The notes: generated by a model from the letters alone, not told the origin. A stretch of 64,000 bases of DNA from Ignavibacteria bacterium (GCA_016716125.1 JADJWZ010000021.1:1-64000), one strand, 5' to 3'. Positions 43,074 to 51,526 are shown, counted from the first letter of the stretch. Made by a program: numbers and translations.

Positions 43074-44129
43074 TCAAGCAATGCTTATTTTATTCACCGC
43101 ATCACGCAAATCATTTGTTACTATATGAATGTAGTTCATAGTAGTTTGTATGCCTGAGTGTCCGGCGATTTCTTTCACATAGTTTATATTCACTCCGCTC
43201 TTAATCAGATTAGTTATAAACGTATGTCTCAGACAATGAAAATGGTATCTCTCAGGAAAGTTACACCGCCGGAGAATCTTCTTAAATGCTTTGCTTACAT
43301 ATTCAATATTTAATCGTGTTCCGTAACGAATAGAAAAAATATAATTGTCAGGATTGTAAAGAGATAATACATTCTCATTTGGTTCCTGCTCTATCATTTC
43401 ATACAAGAGTTTTAAAAGTTCATCTGAAATTGGAATCTTCCGTTGTTTACCGCTCTTAGTTTTGAAGTTATCTTTGTTAGAAATGTTCAAAATTGATTCC
43501 TGAAAATTTATATCTTTCCATTGAACATTACAAATTTCATTTAATCGGCATCCTGTAAGCAAAGCAAATTTAATTAAGTTTTTCATCATAGAGTTATTTG
43601 AATTGTTAAGGATTAACCTTAATTCAATTTCATTAAAACTAAGTCTGTCTCTTTGAGGAATTGAAAGTTTCTTTACAGTATTACAGGGATTGGAATTAAT
43701 CCAATTGAAACGAACAGCAATATTAAAAATTGCTTTAAGTGTTGTAAGCTTAATGTTTACGGTGGTTTGCGTCACTTCTTTTAACCGGATAGATTTAAAT
43801 TTCTCTATGTCTGAAGTAGAAATTAATCTGATTGGTTTGTTTCCGGTGATTCTCAATAAATCTTTGAAAGCATTTTTGTAAAGTAAAAGTGTTCCGTTCC
43901 GGTGGTTATCAGCGACATATTTTAATACATCTCTTTGTAAATCCTCCGTGAAATAAACAACATTTGATTTTTGTTTCTGAAGTGTTTGAGAATTGTTTTT
44001 AAAATTAGATAGAAATTTCATTGCTTCCGGTTTATACTTTGTCTTACAGGACAACATTTTTCTTTTACCGGAATTTTCATCAAAGAAAAATAAATAATAA
44101 AATCCGTTTTGACGTTTTGAAAGAAACAT
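43074..44129 (-). CDS. Tyrosine recombinase / integrase of the element
   Basis: 351 residues. A SAM-like N-terminal DNA-binding domain is followed by the catalytic domain, with Arg195 (TGCRLNE), His298-x-x-Arg301 (HCLRH), His324 (GHSG) and nucleophile Tyr333 (MNYIHI). All five conserved residues are present. It is transcribed towards the element interior from beside the right att site, where its promoter overlaps the TATGTGAA motifs. It would catalyse integration and excision at tRNA-Arg. Confidence 0.95.
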   Translation of the reverse strand: MFLSKRQNGFYYLFFFDENSGKRKMLSCKTKYKPEAMKFLSNFKNNSQTLQKQKSNVVYFTEDLQRDVLKYVADNHRNGTLLLYKNAFKDLLRITGNKPIRLISTSDIEKFKSIRLKEVTQTTVNIKLTTLKAIFNIAVRFNWINSNPCNTVKKLSIPQRDRLSFNEIELRLILNNSNNSMMKNLIKFALLTGCRLNEICNVQWKDINFQESILNISNKDNFKTKSGKQRKIPISDELLKLLYEMIEQEPNENVLSLYNPDNYIFSIRYGTRLNIEYVSKAFKKILRRCNFPERYHFHCLRHTFITNLIKSGVNINYVKEIAGHSGIQTTMNYIHIVTNDLRDAVNKISIA

Positions 44130-44177
44130 TTTTTAACTCCTTCCGAAGTCAAAAAAGTATGAAAATTCAGGTTCTAC

Positions 44178-44197
44178 TATGTGAAAATATATGTGAA
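44178..44197. promoter_or_regulatory. Two TATGTGAA direct repeats (putative integrase arm sites, right)
   Basis: TATGTGAA at 44178 and 44190, again 12 bp apart and in the same orientation as the left set. They lie between the integrase start and the right att site, so recombinase binding there could also autoregulate the integrase gene. Confidence 0.65.
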
Positions 44198-44232
44198 GTA
44201 TTGAAAAAAGTTTACATTTCTGCCTGTATTCT

Positions 44233-44313
44233 ACCCTGACCAAAGGTTCCGAAGACCTTTGTGCTATCCGTTACACCACAGGGGCTGGTTAAGAGCAATT
44301 ATCAATTATCAAT
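44233..44313. other. att site, right (81-bp direct repeat with partial tRNA)
   Basis: Perfect copy of 38915-38995. It contains tRNA nucleotides 1-53 but not the T loop or 3' acceptor strand, so it is not a functional tRNA. It is the displaced 5' part of the host gene. Confidence 0.93.
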
Positions 44314-44367
44314 TACCAATTACCATTACCATTACCAATTACCAATTACCAATTACAAATTACAAAT
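44293..44367. repeat. Heptanucleotide tandem tract beside the right att site
   Basis: CAATTAT, CAATTAC and shortened CATTAC units, ending in CAAATTA units just before the GT9 stop region. Same repeat class as at 4139 and 38732. Confidence 0.85.
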
Positions 44368-44369
44368 AG

Positions 44370-45560
44370 TTAGTTTTTATTTGTGAATAATGGTTTTACC
44401 AGTGCGTATTTTCTAACTATTGACGCAATTCTGTCAAGGTCTATCATATCGATGCATTCAAGATTGTACGGGCAGACTTTATTCCAGCATGGGGCGCATT
44501 CAAGACCAGTCGGAATAAGTTTTTCTCCGCAGTTGTAAAGTTCAATCTCATTCCAGCATGAAAGCCCGAACCAGACTATGACATATTTCTTTAGCGCGAT
44601 AGCAAGATGCATTCCGAAACTGTCGCCTGTGATTACAATGTCACAGACATCCATAAAGCAAGCGCCGTTTCTTAATCCTAAGTTAGTCGGAGTGTAAATA
44701 ACTTTACTCTGAATTTCCTTATCAAGACTTTCATGTATCTTTAAATTTCTTTCAGTGTCTTCTTTTCCGCCAAGTAAAAGGATCTTAAATTCATTAGTCT
44801 GTGCAAGATCGTTTATCAGCTTTACATGCTGCTCGACTGTCATTTTTTTATTCGGAAATAAATTGGAACATCCCGTATTAAATCCGACATATAGATAATT
44901 CCTGTCGTATTTGATCTGCTCTTTATACTTTTCAATGAACTCCTTCTCTTCATTTGAAAATGAAAATACATACTCGTCTTTTTTATATTCCAGTTCAAAT
45001 GTCTCGTGAATTATCTGGCTTCCTGATTTCAGATTTTTTCTGAATTTTAATTCATCGTCTACTCCCATGTTGTAATTATACATTGCCGCGTCATTGACAG
45101 GAATTATTTTCCCGTTATCATTTAAAACAAATCCGAATTTTTCCGCTGCATTCACTTTCCCGGCAAATGCGCAAGCGTAAAAGGATTTGTCACCGTTTAA
45201 TAAAACATCATATTTCATTTCGGACAATATAAGTTTATCATCTTCATCCCACACAAAAATTCTGTCAATGAATTCATTGTTAGACAATATCGGAGCGGCA
45301 TTTTTCATAGTAAGCCAGTGAACTGCGCTTACAGGATATTTTCTTTTGAGCGCATGAAGAATGGAAGTATTGAGTAAAACATTTCCAAGCGCATCAAGTG
45401 AAATTATAAGAATTTTTTTACCCTGTCTGTGAGATGTATCGCCTGACAATTCCATTTTACAGCCGTCCTTCAGGCAGTCATGTCCGGGGAAGCATGGTTT
45501 GTATCCCGAATAAAATTTACAGTCGGGTATTTTCAGATTTTTTATTTTATCACTATGCAT
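44370..45560 (-). CDS. Glycosyltransferase family 9 protein (heptosyltransferase-like)
   Basis: 396 residues with the GT9 two-domain fold. The N-terminal ILIISLDALGNVLLNTSILHALKRKYP (about residues 49-75) is the acceptor-domain start. The C-terminal LLLGGKEDTERN and DIVITGDSFGMHLAIALKKYVIVWFG form the nucleotide-sugar site. Related enzymes add heptose or similar sugars to lipopolysaccharide cores. The extra N-terminal 45 residues contain a Cys cluster (CKFYSGYKPCFPGHDCLKDGC), matched by a C-terminal one (CAPCWNKVCPYNLEC), which suggests a metal site. It lies 9 bp after the kinase gene. Confidence 0.88.
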   Translation of the reverse strand: MHSDKIKNLKIPDCKFYSGYKPCFPGHDCLKDGCKMELSGDTSHRQGKKILIISLDALGNVLLNTSILHALKRKYPVSAVHWLTMKNAAPILSNNEFIDRIFVWDEDDKLILSEMKYDVLLNGDKSFYACAFAGKVNAAEKFGFVLNDNGKIIPVNDAAMYNYNMGVDDELKFRKNLKSGSQIIHETFELEYKKDEYVFSFSNEEKEFIEKYKEQIKYDRNYLYVGFNTGCSNLFPNKKMTVEQHVKLINDLAQTNEFKILLLGGKEDTERNLKIHESLDKEIQSKVIYTPTNLGLRNGACFMDVCDIVITGDSFGMHLAIALKKYVIVWFGLSCWNEIELYNCGEKLIPTGLECAPCWNKVCPYNLECIDMIDLDRIASIVRKYALVKPLFTNKN

Positions 45561-45569
45561 AAACTCATT

Positions 45570-46196
45570 CTATTTTATTACGGAGTCATTAATCAAATTT
45601 ATAATTTTCTGCAGATCTTTTTTCCTGTTAACAAAATCCAGATCATTGGAATCAACCACTATACACTTTCCGGAATTATATCTGCTGATCCATTCATCAT
45701 AACTTTCATTGAGATTCTTAAGATAACCGGGATCAATATTCTGTTCAAAGTCTCTTCCTCTCAGACTTATTTGTTTCTGAAGTTTGGGAAGATCTGATCT
45801 CAGATAAAGCAGAAGGTCGGGAGCTTTCAGAAAAGCGGTCATTTCTTTAAACAGATTCCGGTAATTATCATAATCCCTTTTGCTCATCTTACCCATTTTG
45901 TATAAATTCAGCGCAAATATTTCAACGTCCTCATATATGCTTCTGTCCTGAATTACGGACTTCCTTGATTTAAGAATATCTATATGTGTTTTGAATCTGT
46001 GGGAAAGGAAAAACACCTGAAGATTGAAAGACCATCTGTTCATATCCGAATAAAAATCTTTCAGATAAGGATTATTGCTGACTTTTTCATAGTATGGTTT
46101 CCAGTTGAATTCTTCGGAGATAAGTTCCGTCAGCGATGACTTTCCCGAGCCTATATTCCCTGCAATCGAAACAAAATACTTTTTTCCCTGATTCAT
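45570..46196 (-). CDS. Deoxynucleoside kinase
   Basis: 208 residues of the dCK/dGK family, which phosphorylates deoxynucleosides for salvage. Walker A is GNIGSGKSS (about residues 13-21). The ERS-like QDRSIYED motif lies near 83-90, and an Arg-rich lid (SLRGRDFEQ) is near 145. Typical bacterial length. It follows rplS after a terminator and is coupled to the GT9 gene. Confidence 0.9.
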   Translation of the reverse strand: MNQGKKYFVSIAGNIGSGKSSLTELISEEFNWKPYYEKVSNNPYLKDFYSDMNRWSFNLQVFFLSHRFKTHIDILKSRKSVIQDRSIYEDVEIFALNLYKMGKMSKRDYDNYRNLFKEMTAFLKAPDLLLYLRSDLPKLQKQISLRGRDFEQNIDPGYLKNLNESYDEWISRYNSGKCIVVDSNDLDFVNRKKDLQKIINLINDSVIK

Positions 46197-46206
46197 TAAA
46201 TAAAAA

Positions 46207-46230
46207 AACCGTCAAAAATTATTGACGGTT
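46207..46230 (-). terminator. Terminator of the rplS operon
   Basis: Stem AACCGTCAA / TTGACGGTT with a 6-base loop, followed on the minus strand by seven T. It lies 30 bp after the rplS stop, just before the kinase start. Confidence 0.85.
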
Positions 46231-46261
46231 AAATTAAAATTACTTTTGAAAAAATTAAAAA

Positions 46262-46705
46262 TTAAGAAACTGCAGCTTCTTCATTTACTTCAACCGTTTC
46301 AGCTTTTGGTGTTTCGGGAGCTGTGACAGGCGCTACATCCTCAGTCACTTTTGCAACTCTCTTTTTTTCTTTGATCTTGGTTGCAGCTTTACCGGTAAGA
46401 TTTCTCAAGTAATAAAGTTTAGCTCTTCTCACGCTGCCGTGTTTGGATATCTCAATCTTAGCGATCCTTGGAGAATTGATCGGAAAAATTCTCTCCACAC
46501 CTACTCCGTTAGAGATCTTTCTGACGCGGAAAGTCTTGCTGATACCGCCGCCTTTAATTCCCATTACAATACCTTTGAATATCTGTATTCTTTCTTTATC
46601 GCCTTCGAATACGTTCACTGATACTGAGATCGTATCTCCCACGTGAAACTCCGGTATGTCATTCCTTATCTGTCCTGCCGTTACCAGATTTATTTTTTTT
46701 TCCAT
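46262..46705 (-). CDS. rplS: 50S ribosomal protein L19
   Basis: 147 residues. The core (HVGDTISVSVNVFEGDKERIQIFKGIV, then GVGVERIFPINSPRIAKIEI and RAKLYYLRNL) matches bacterial L19, which lies at the 30S/50S interface. The last 35 residues are an Ala/Glu/Pro/Val-rich extension beyond the usual length of about 115. It is the last gene of the rpsP-trmD block, 14 bp after trmD. Confidence 0.97.
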   Translation of the reverse strand: MEKKINLVTAGQIRNDIPEFHVGDTISVSVNVFEGDKERIQIFKGIVMGIKGGGISKTFRVRKISNGVGVERIFPINSPRIAKIEISKHGSVRRAKLYYLRNLTGKAATKIKEKKRVAKVTEDVAPVTAPETPKAETVEVNEEAAVS

Positions 46706-46719
46706 GATAATAATTCTCC

Positions 46720-47412
46720 TTATCTGTTGCTGTTATTTTTCTTATTTAGTTTATTTATTCTGTTGTATTTTGCACGAGCTTTTTTTTCACGCCATTTATT
46801 TATTTTAGCATGATCGCCCGAGAGCAGTATTTCCGGAACTTTCATTTTATTAAAGATTTCCGGTCTGGTATATTGCGGATGATCAAATCCGGTTTCTACC
46901 TGAAATGAATCAGTAATTGCGGATTCTCCGTCGCCAAGCACACCCGGTATAAGTCTTGCAACTGCATCAATAAAAACCATTGCTGCAATATCGCCGCATG
47001 AAAGTACATAATCTCCTATCGAGATCTCTTTTGTCACAAGTTTCTTTATTACCCGCTCATCAGTTCCTTTATAATGACCGCATATTATCATCAGATTTTT
47101 CTTTAAGGAAAAATCATTCAGCATTTTCTGATCAAGTCTGAGACCCTGAGGAGAGAAGTAAATTATATCATCATAAACTGTTTTACTCTTCAGCATTTCA
47201 GCGCATCTGAATATCGGTTCGGGTTTAAGTATCATTCCTGTTCCGCCGCCGTAAGGAAGATCGTCAATCTGTTTATATTTACCTTCAGCATAATCACGGA
47301 GATTATGAATGTTGTAAGATATCAGATTTTTATCCGACGCCCGTGACACTAATCCGTTTTTCAAAGAACTTTCCAGTATCCTGGAATTCGCGCTAAGGAT
47401 ATCAAACCTCAT
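46720..47412 (-). CDS. trmD: tRNA (guanine-N1)-methyltransferase TrmD
   Basis: 230 residues of the trefoil-knot SPOUT methyltransferase that makes m1G37. It has LPYGGGTGMILKPEPIF, YFSPQGLRLDQ, LMIICGHYKGTDERVI and the EISIGDYVLSCGDIAAMVFIDAVARLIPGVLG signature. Length is normal. It is cotranscribed between rimM (12 bp) and rplS. Confidence 0.97.
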   Translation of the reverse strand: MRFDILSANSRILESSLKNGLVSRASDKNLISYNIHNLRDYAEGKYKQIDDLPYGGGTGMILKPEPIFRCAEMLKSKTVYDDIIYFSPQGLRLDQKMLNDFSLKKNLMIICGHYKGTDERVIKKLVTKEISIGDYVLSCGDIAAMVFIDAVARLIPGVLGDGESAITDSFQVETGFDHPQYTRPEIFNKMKVPEILLSGDHAKINKWREKKARAKYNRINKLNKKNNSNR

Positions 47413-47424
47413 GATTTCCGTATC

Positions 47425-47961
47425 CTATTCTAAAAAACCTTCTATTAACTCCAGATCAACTCTCTTATTTTTCACATCGACTTTTTTCACAAACTCTTTT
47501 CTGAAAGGTATCAATACTATTTTACCTTCTATATTTATATTGACAAGATCTCCGCTTCCGAAATCCGTAAAAGATTCTATAGTTCCAAGCCGCTTCCCGT
47601 TATCAAACACTTCCGATCCTATCAGATCATAAAAATAAAAATTATCATCAGGTAATTTCACTCTTTCAGTTTCAGGGATCATAATTAACTGACCGATCAG
47701 TTCACTGACTGAATTTTTATCTTCATAGCCTTCAAATTTCAAATTTACATATCCGTTTAACGGTTTGCAGTCTGAAATATCAAATTCTAAATCAGAATAA
47801 TTTTTTCTGAATTCTTCCTTTATTTCATCAAAAAGAAATACTTTTGACAGACTGTTAAATCTATCAGGAAAGTCAGTTAAGTAAATTGCCTTTACATTTC
47901 CTTTTACTCCGATAGGTTTCACTATCCTTCCTATCGCTATAAAATCATTTTTATCAGGCAA
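47425..47961 (-). CDS. rimM: Ribosome maturation factor RimM
   Basis: 178 residues with the N-terminal RimM barrel (IGRIVKPIGVKGNVKAIYLTDFPDRF) and a C-terminal PRC-barrel (FYFYDLIGSEVFDNGKRLGTI ... VLIPFRKEFVKKVDVKNKRV). It assists assembly of the 30S head around S19. It starts 9 bp after the KH-domain gene. Confidence 0.96.
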   Translation of the reverse strand: MPDKNDFIAIGRIVKPIGVKGNVKAIYLTDFPDRFNSLSKVFLFDEIKEEFRKNYSDLEFDISDCKPLNGYVNLKFEGYEDKNSVSELIGQLIMIPETERVKLPDDNFYFYDLIGSEVFDNGKRLGTIESFTDFGSGDLVNINIEGKIVLIPFRKEFVKKVDVKNKRVDLELIEGFLE

Positions 47962-47970
47962 TATCTTATT

Positions 47971-48228
47971 TTATTCAGTTGATTCTTTTTTAATCTTATC
48001 CGGGATTTCCATCGAAGCTCTTTTACCCTGCTTTGATGCAACAGCTGAAAGCAATGTCCTGATTGCCTTTGCTGTTCTCCCCATTTTTCCGATTACTTTA
48101 CCGGTTTCGTTATCCTGTACGTGAAGAATGAATTTGATTTTGTTTTCGCCTTCATCCACTTCTTCCACACGGACAGCGTCAGGATTGTCCACGAGATTTT
48201 TAGCTATAAATTCAATAAATTCTTTCAT
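47971..48228 (-). CDS. KH-domain RNA-binding protein (KhpA/YlqC)
   Basis: 85 residues with a single type II KH domain: FIAKNLVDNPDAV..., then the GKVIGKMGRTAKAIRTLLSA GxxG loop. This small protein is standard between rpsP and rimM in many phyla and binds RNA, in some species as KhpA/KhpB. An AAAGGAG site precedes it. Confidence 0.93.
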   Translation of the reverse strand: MKEFIEFIAKNLVDNPDAVRVEEVDEGENKIKFILHVQDNETGKVIGKMGRTAKAIRTLLSAVASKQGKRASMEIPDKIKKESTE

Positions 48229-48368
48229 TTGGGATCTCCTTTTTTTAATTAAGAATATTGAATGATGTTGAATAATATATTAAAAAAACTTTATTCAGCT
48301 AATTTTTTCTCTTCCGGAATTAATTCTGCTGACAAGAAATAAATCTTATTCAGCCGGTTTTTCATTCG

Positions 48369-49001
48369 TTACTTCAGCAGGAGCTTCTGCCGGTTCCTCA
48401 GCAGGAACATCAGCCGGTTTCTCAGCAGGAACATCAGCCGGTTTTTCAGCAGGCGCTTCAGCCGTTTCTCAACAGATGCTTCTATTGGTTTCTCAACAGG
48501 TGTTTCTACAGGTTTCTCAACAGGAGCTTCTACCGGTTTCTCAGCAGGAACATCAGCCGGTTTCTCAACAGGAGCAGCAGTCTTTTCAGCTGCAGTCTCT
48601 GCAGGTTTTTCACCTTCAGCTTTTTTGTTCTTCTTGCTGATCTTTCTTCTGATTTTTTTCTCAACTGATCTTTTCAGCTTTGCATCTTTTCCGGATAAAA
48701 GTTTTTCAACTTCAGTTTCTATCTCACCTGCTTCTTTACCTTTTTTAGTAAGATGAAATTTAAGCATCACACCTTCATTTCTTAACAGACTTCTAACTGT
48801 GTCTGTTGGCTGTGCACCGACATTAAGCCAGTATAACACCCGGGATTCATCCAGTGAAACTTCCATCGGATGAATATTCGGATTATAGAGTCCGACGGAT
48901 TCTATGAATCTGCCGTCTCTTGGAAAACGGGAATCAGCGGCTACTATCTTGTATACCGGATAATGCCTCTTTCCCATTCTTTTTAGTCTTAACTTTACCA
49001 A
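48369..49001 (-). CDS. rpsP: 30S ribosomal protein S16 with long Pro/Glu/Ala-rich tail (frameshifted near the end)
   Basis: The first 85 residues are standard S16 (MVKLRLKRMGKRHYPVYKIV, DSRFPRDGRFIE, YNP). Beyond about residue 100 the chain is a basic stretch, then degenerate (A/V)PVEKPVE-type repeats. After IEASVEK the read frame turns into Leu/Arg-rich nonsense. One missing C in the AAACGG near 48467 restores AEAPAEKPADVPAEKPAD... and a stop at 48346, giving a protein of about 218 residues against the usual 80-90. The S16 core is intact and the tail is unusual. Confidence 0.93.
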   Translation of the reverse strand: MVKLRLKRMGKRHYPVYKIVAADSRFPRDGRFIESVGLYNPNIHPMEVSLDESRVLYWLNVGAQPTDTVRSLLRNEGVMLKFHLTKKGKEAGEIETEVEKLLSGKDAKLKRSVEKKIRRKISKKNKKAEGEKPAETAAEKTAAPVEKPADVPAEKPVEAPVEKPVETPVEKPIEASVEKRLKRLLKNRLMFLLRNRLMFLLRNRQKLLLK

Positions 49002-49051
49002 TGTTTTTTAACCGCTCCTTAAGTTTATTAAAGTTTATTATTTTTGATTTA

Positions 49052-50401
49052 TTATTTTAGCTGATTCATGAAATTTGCAGGCAGCTTCATTTTTTTCATA
49101 ATTCCGCGCCCCTTATCTTTGCTGAACTGTTTCATCATTTTCTGCATATCTTCAAACTGCTTTATCACCCTGTTTACCTGTTGTATTGAGTTACCGCTTC
49201 CGTCCGCTATCCTTCTCCTTCTTGTACCGTTGAGTAAATTCGGATTCTCTCTTTCCTTATTTGTCATTGACTGAATTACGGATTCAATTTTTACAAGGAC
49301 TTTATCATCTACTTCCTGATTCTTAAGCATTTTGCCGGCGCCCGGAATCATTGAAAGCAATCCTGATAAGGAACCCATTTTTTTAATCTGAGCTAAGTAA
49401 GAAAGAAAATCATTATAATCAAATTTATTTTTTCTAAACTTCTCTTCCAGTTTACCGCTCTCGGAAACATCAAACTCACTCTGGGCTTTTTCAACAAAGG
49501 AAACAATGTCACCTTTGCCGAGTATTCTTGAAGCCATTCTATCGGGATGAAACTCTTCTATCGCATCAAGTTTCTCTCCGATACCCGAAAATTTTATCGG
49601 AACATTAACAACCGCTTTTATCGATAATGCCGCTCCGCCTCTTGTATCTCCGTCTAATTTTGTAAGTACAACTCCGTCAAAATCCAGCTTATCATGAAAC
49701 GCCTTTGCTGTATTCACTGCATCCTGTCCCGTCATAGCATCCACTACAAAAAGTATCTCTTCCGGATTCAGCGACTTTTTAAGAGCAGCCACTTCATTCA
49801 TCATTTCCTCATCGATCGCAAGACGTCCTGCAGTATCTACAATTAAAGTATCACGGGCATTTTCACGGGCATACTGTATTGCAGCATTAGAGATCTTTAC
49901 GGGATCCTTTTCATTATCATCAGTATAAACAGGAATGCTGATCTGTTTACCGAGTATCCTGAGCTGTTCTATAGCGGCAGGTCTGTACACGTCACATGCA
50001 GCCAGCAGCGGATTTCTTCCTTTTGATTTTAAATGTTTTGCAAGCTTCGCGGAGAATGTTGTCTTACCCGAACCCTGAAGCCCTACCATAAGTATCACGG
50101 AAGGGATCCTGTCGGAAAATTTTATCTCTGATTTTTCAGATCCCATCAGCTTTATAAGTTCGTCATTTATCACTTTGACAATAAGCTGACCGGGTGTAAT
50201 GCTGTTTAAAACATTAAGCCCGATGGATTTTTCCTTTACATCATTTATAAATTTGGTTACGACTTTATAATTTACGTCGGCATCAAACAATACTCTCCTG
50301 ATCTCCCGAAGAGATTCATCAATATTAGCATCCGTAATTTTTCCCTGACCTCTGATCTTTTTGAGAACAGTTTCAAGTTTATTTGTTAAGTCGTCCAGCA
50401 T
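49052..50401 (-). CDS. ffh: Signal recognition particle protein Ffh
   Basis: 449 residues. The N domain is followed by the SRP GTPase: G1 GLQGSGKTTFSAKLA (near 109), DVYRPAAIEQL, G3 DTAGRLAID, and TKLDGDTRGGAALS. A Met-rich M domain closes the protein (MIPGAGKM, RRRIADGSGNSIQQVNRVIKQF, MMKQF). It targets nascent membrane proteins with 4.5S RNA. It lies upstream of rpsP (50 bp) on the same strand and is divergent from rnhB. No SRP RNA gene is visible here. Confidence 0.97.
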   Translation of the reverse strand: MLDDLTNKLETVLKKIRGQGKITDANIDESLREIRRVLFDADVNYKVVTKFINDVKEKSIGLNVLNSITPGQLIVKVINDELIKLMGSEKSEIKFSDRIPSVILMVGLQGSGKTTFSAKLAKHLKSKGRNPLLAACDVYRPAAIEQLRILGKQISIPVYTDDNEKDPVKISNAAIQYARENARDTLIVDTAGRLAIDEEMMNEVAALKKSLNPEEILFVVDAMTGQDAVNTAKAFHDKLDFDGVVLTKLDGDTRGGAALSIKAVVNVPIKFSGIGEKLDAIEEFHPDRMASRILGKGDIVSFVEKAQSEFDVSESGKLEEKFRKNKFDYNDFLSYLAQIKKMGSLSGLLSMIPGAGKMLKNQEVDDKVLVKIESVIQSMTNKERENPNLLNGTRRRRIADGSGNSIQQVNRVIKQFEDMQKMMKQFSKDKGRGIMKKMKLPANFMNQLK

Positions 50402-50561
50402 TATACTATAGTTAGAGTATCAGGCAGATATAGTTTTCCAAATTAGAGTGCTAAAAATACCAATATTAATAAATTTTATCAAGGTATATTATTCCATTAG
50501 TCTGTTTCTATTTTTGGGATTTTAGGATATTTTAAAGCCGGTTTTTGAATTAAATAAACTT

Positions 50562-51092
50562 ATGTTAATCTGCGGTATAGATGAAGCGGGGAGAGGTCCG
50601 CTAGCCGGTCCGGTAGTTGCAGCTTCTGTAATATTTGAGGATGGTTTTACCATTGAAGGCGTAACTGATTCCAAAATGCTCACTCCTTTTCAAAGGGAAA
50701 GTCTTTTTCCTTTAATTATCGAAAATTGTCTGGAGTATAATATTCAGCATATCTGCAATAATGTAGTCGACGAGATCAACATTCTTAAAGCAACAATGCT
50801 TGCTATGTATAAATGCATTTCAGAAGCAGAGACTAAAGCTGATAAATATTATATAGACGGAAATTATTTTCAGCTTCATGAAAATTATCAGAATAATATA
50901 AATTATGAAACGGTGGTGAAAGGGGATTCAAAGATATTTGCAGTTTCATGCGCATCCATCCTTGCAAAAGTGACCCGCGATATGCTGATGAGAGAATTTC
51001 ATTCGGTTTACTCTGAATATGATTTCAATTCCAATAAAGGATACGGCACAAAAAAGCATATTGAGAAAATTAAAAGAGATCAGGTGTTGTGA
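50562..51092 (+). CDS. rnhB: Ribonuclease HII
   Basis: 176 residues. The catalytic start GIDEAGRGPLAGPVVAA supplies Asp and Glu; KGDSKIFAVSCASILAKVTRDMLM follows with the third Asp, and NKGYGTKKH closes. It removes RNA from RNA-DNA hybrids and misincorporated ribonucleotides. Slightly short at the C-terminus but complete in motifs. It overlaps the next gene by four bases. Confidence 0.95.
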   Translation: MLICGIDEAGRGPLAGPVVAASVIFEDGFTIEGVTDSKMLTPFQRESLFPLIIENCLEYNIQHICNNVVDEINILKATMLAMYKCISEAETKADKYYIDGNYFQLHENYQNNINYETVVKGDSKIFAVSCASILAKVTRDMLMREFHSVYSEYDFNSNKGYGTKKHIEKIKRDQVL

Positions 51093-51526
51093 AATTCACA
51101 GGAAGACTTTTTGCAGGAAATTTAATTGTGACTAATGAAAATCCGGATACATCAGATACGAAGTGCATTTATAAAAGCAGATTCGGGAAAAGCGGTGAGA
51201 TCATTGCTATGAATTATCTGAAAGAATCCGGACTGAAATTCCTTAAAGCAAACTACAGATTTCAGAGAGCGGAAATTGATCTGATATTTGAAGATGTATC
51301 CGGTAAAACACTGCTGTTTATTGAAGTGAAGACAAGGAAGAATAAAAATTTCGGCGAACCTGAAGAGTCTGTCACCCCTTACAAAATGGAAAACATCAAA
51401 AAAGCCGCAATGGGTTTTATACTTGAGAATGAATTATATTCCGGGCATGATCTTCGTATTGATGTAGTCAGCATACTTTTCACAGACGGCATACCGGATA
51501 TCAATCACATTAAAAACGCTTTCTGA
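51089..51526 (+). CDS. YraN family (UPF0102) endonuclease-like protein
   Basis: 145 residues from a GTG that overlaps the rnhB stop. Core: GEIIAMNYLKESGLKFLKANYRFQRAEIDLIFED ... LLFIEVKTRKN ... VTPYKMENIKKAA, with the E-(x)D-ExK nuclease-like residues. The rnhB-yraN pair is widely conserved. The N-terminal 30 residues are not family-typical, and a start downstream is possible. Function not established. Confidence 0.9.
   Translation: MKFTGRLFAGNLIVTNENPDTSDTKCIYKSRFGKSGEIIAMNYLKESGLKFLKANYRFQRAEIDLIFEDVSGKTLLFIEVKTRKNKNFGEPEESVTPYKMENIKKAAMGFILENELYSGHDLRIDVVSILFTDGIPDINHIKNAF

Larger units (their letters stand above)
38915..44313. mobile_element. 5.3-kb integrative element in tRNA-Arg
   Basis: The element is bounded by 81-bp perfect direct repeats (38915-38995 and 44233-44313, offset 5318 bp) derived from the tRNA-Arg gene. 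It carries a tyrosine recombinase next to the right end and only leftward genes. Repeated TATGTGAA motifs lie just inside both ends. It has no recognisable conjugation, capsid or restriction genes, so it is a minimal or satellite-like integrative element. The 100 percent identity of the att repeats implies recent integration. Confidence 0.92.

Noticed and set aside
44233..44285. Second tRNA-Arg gene
   Set aside because: Only nucleotides 1-53 are present; the T-loop and the 3' acceptor strand are missing. It is the att duplicate.
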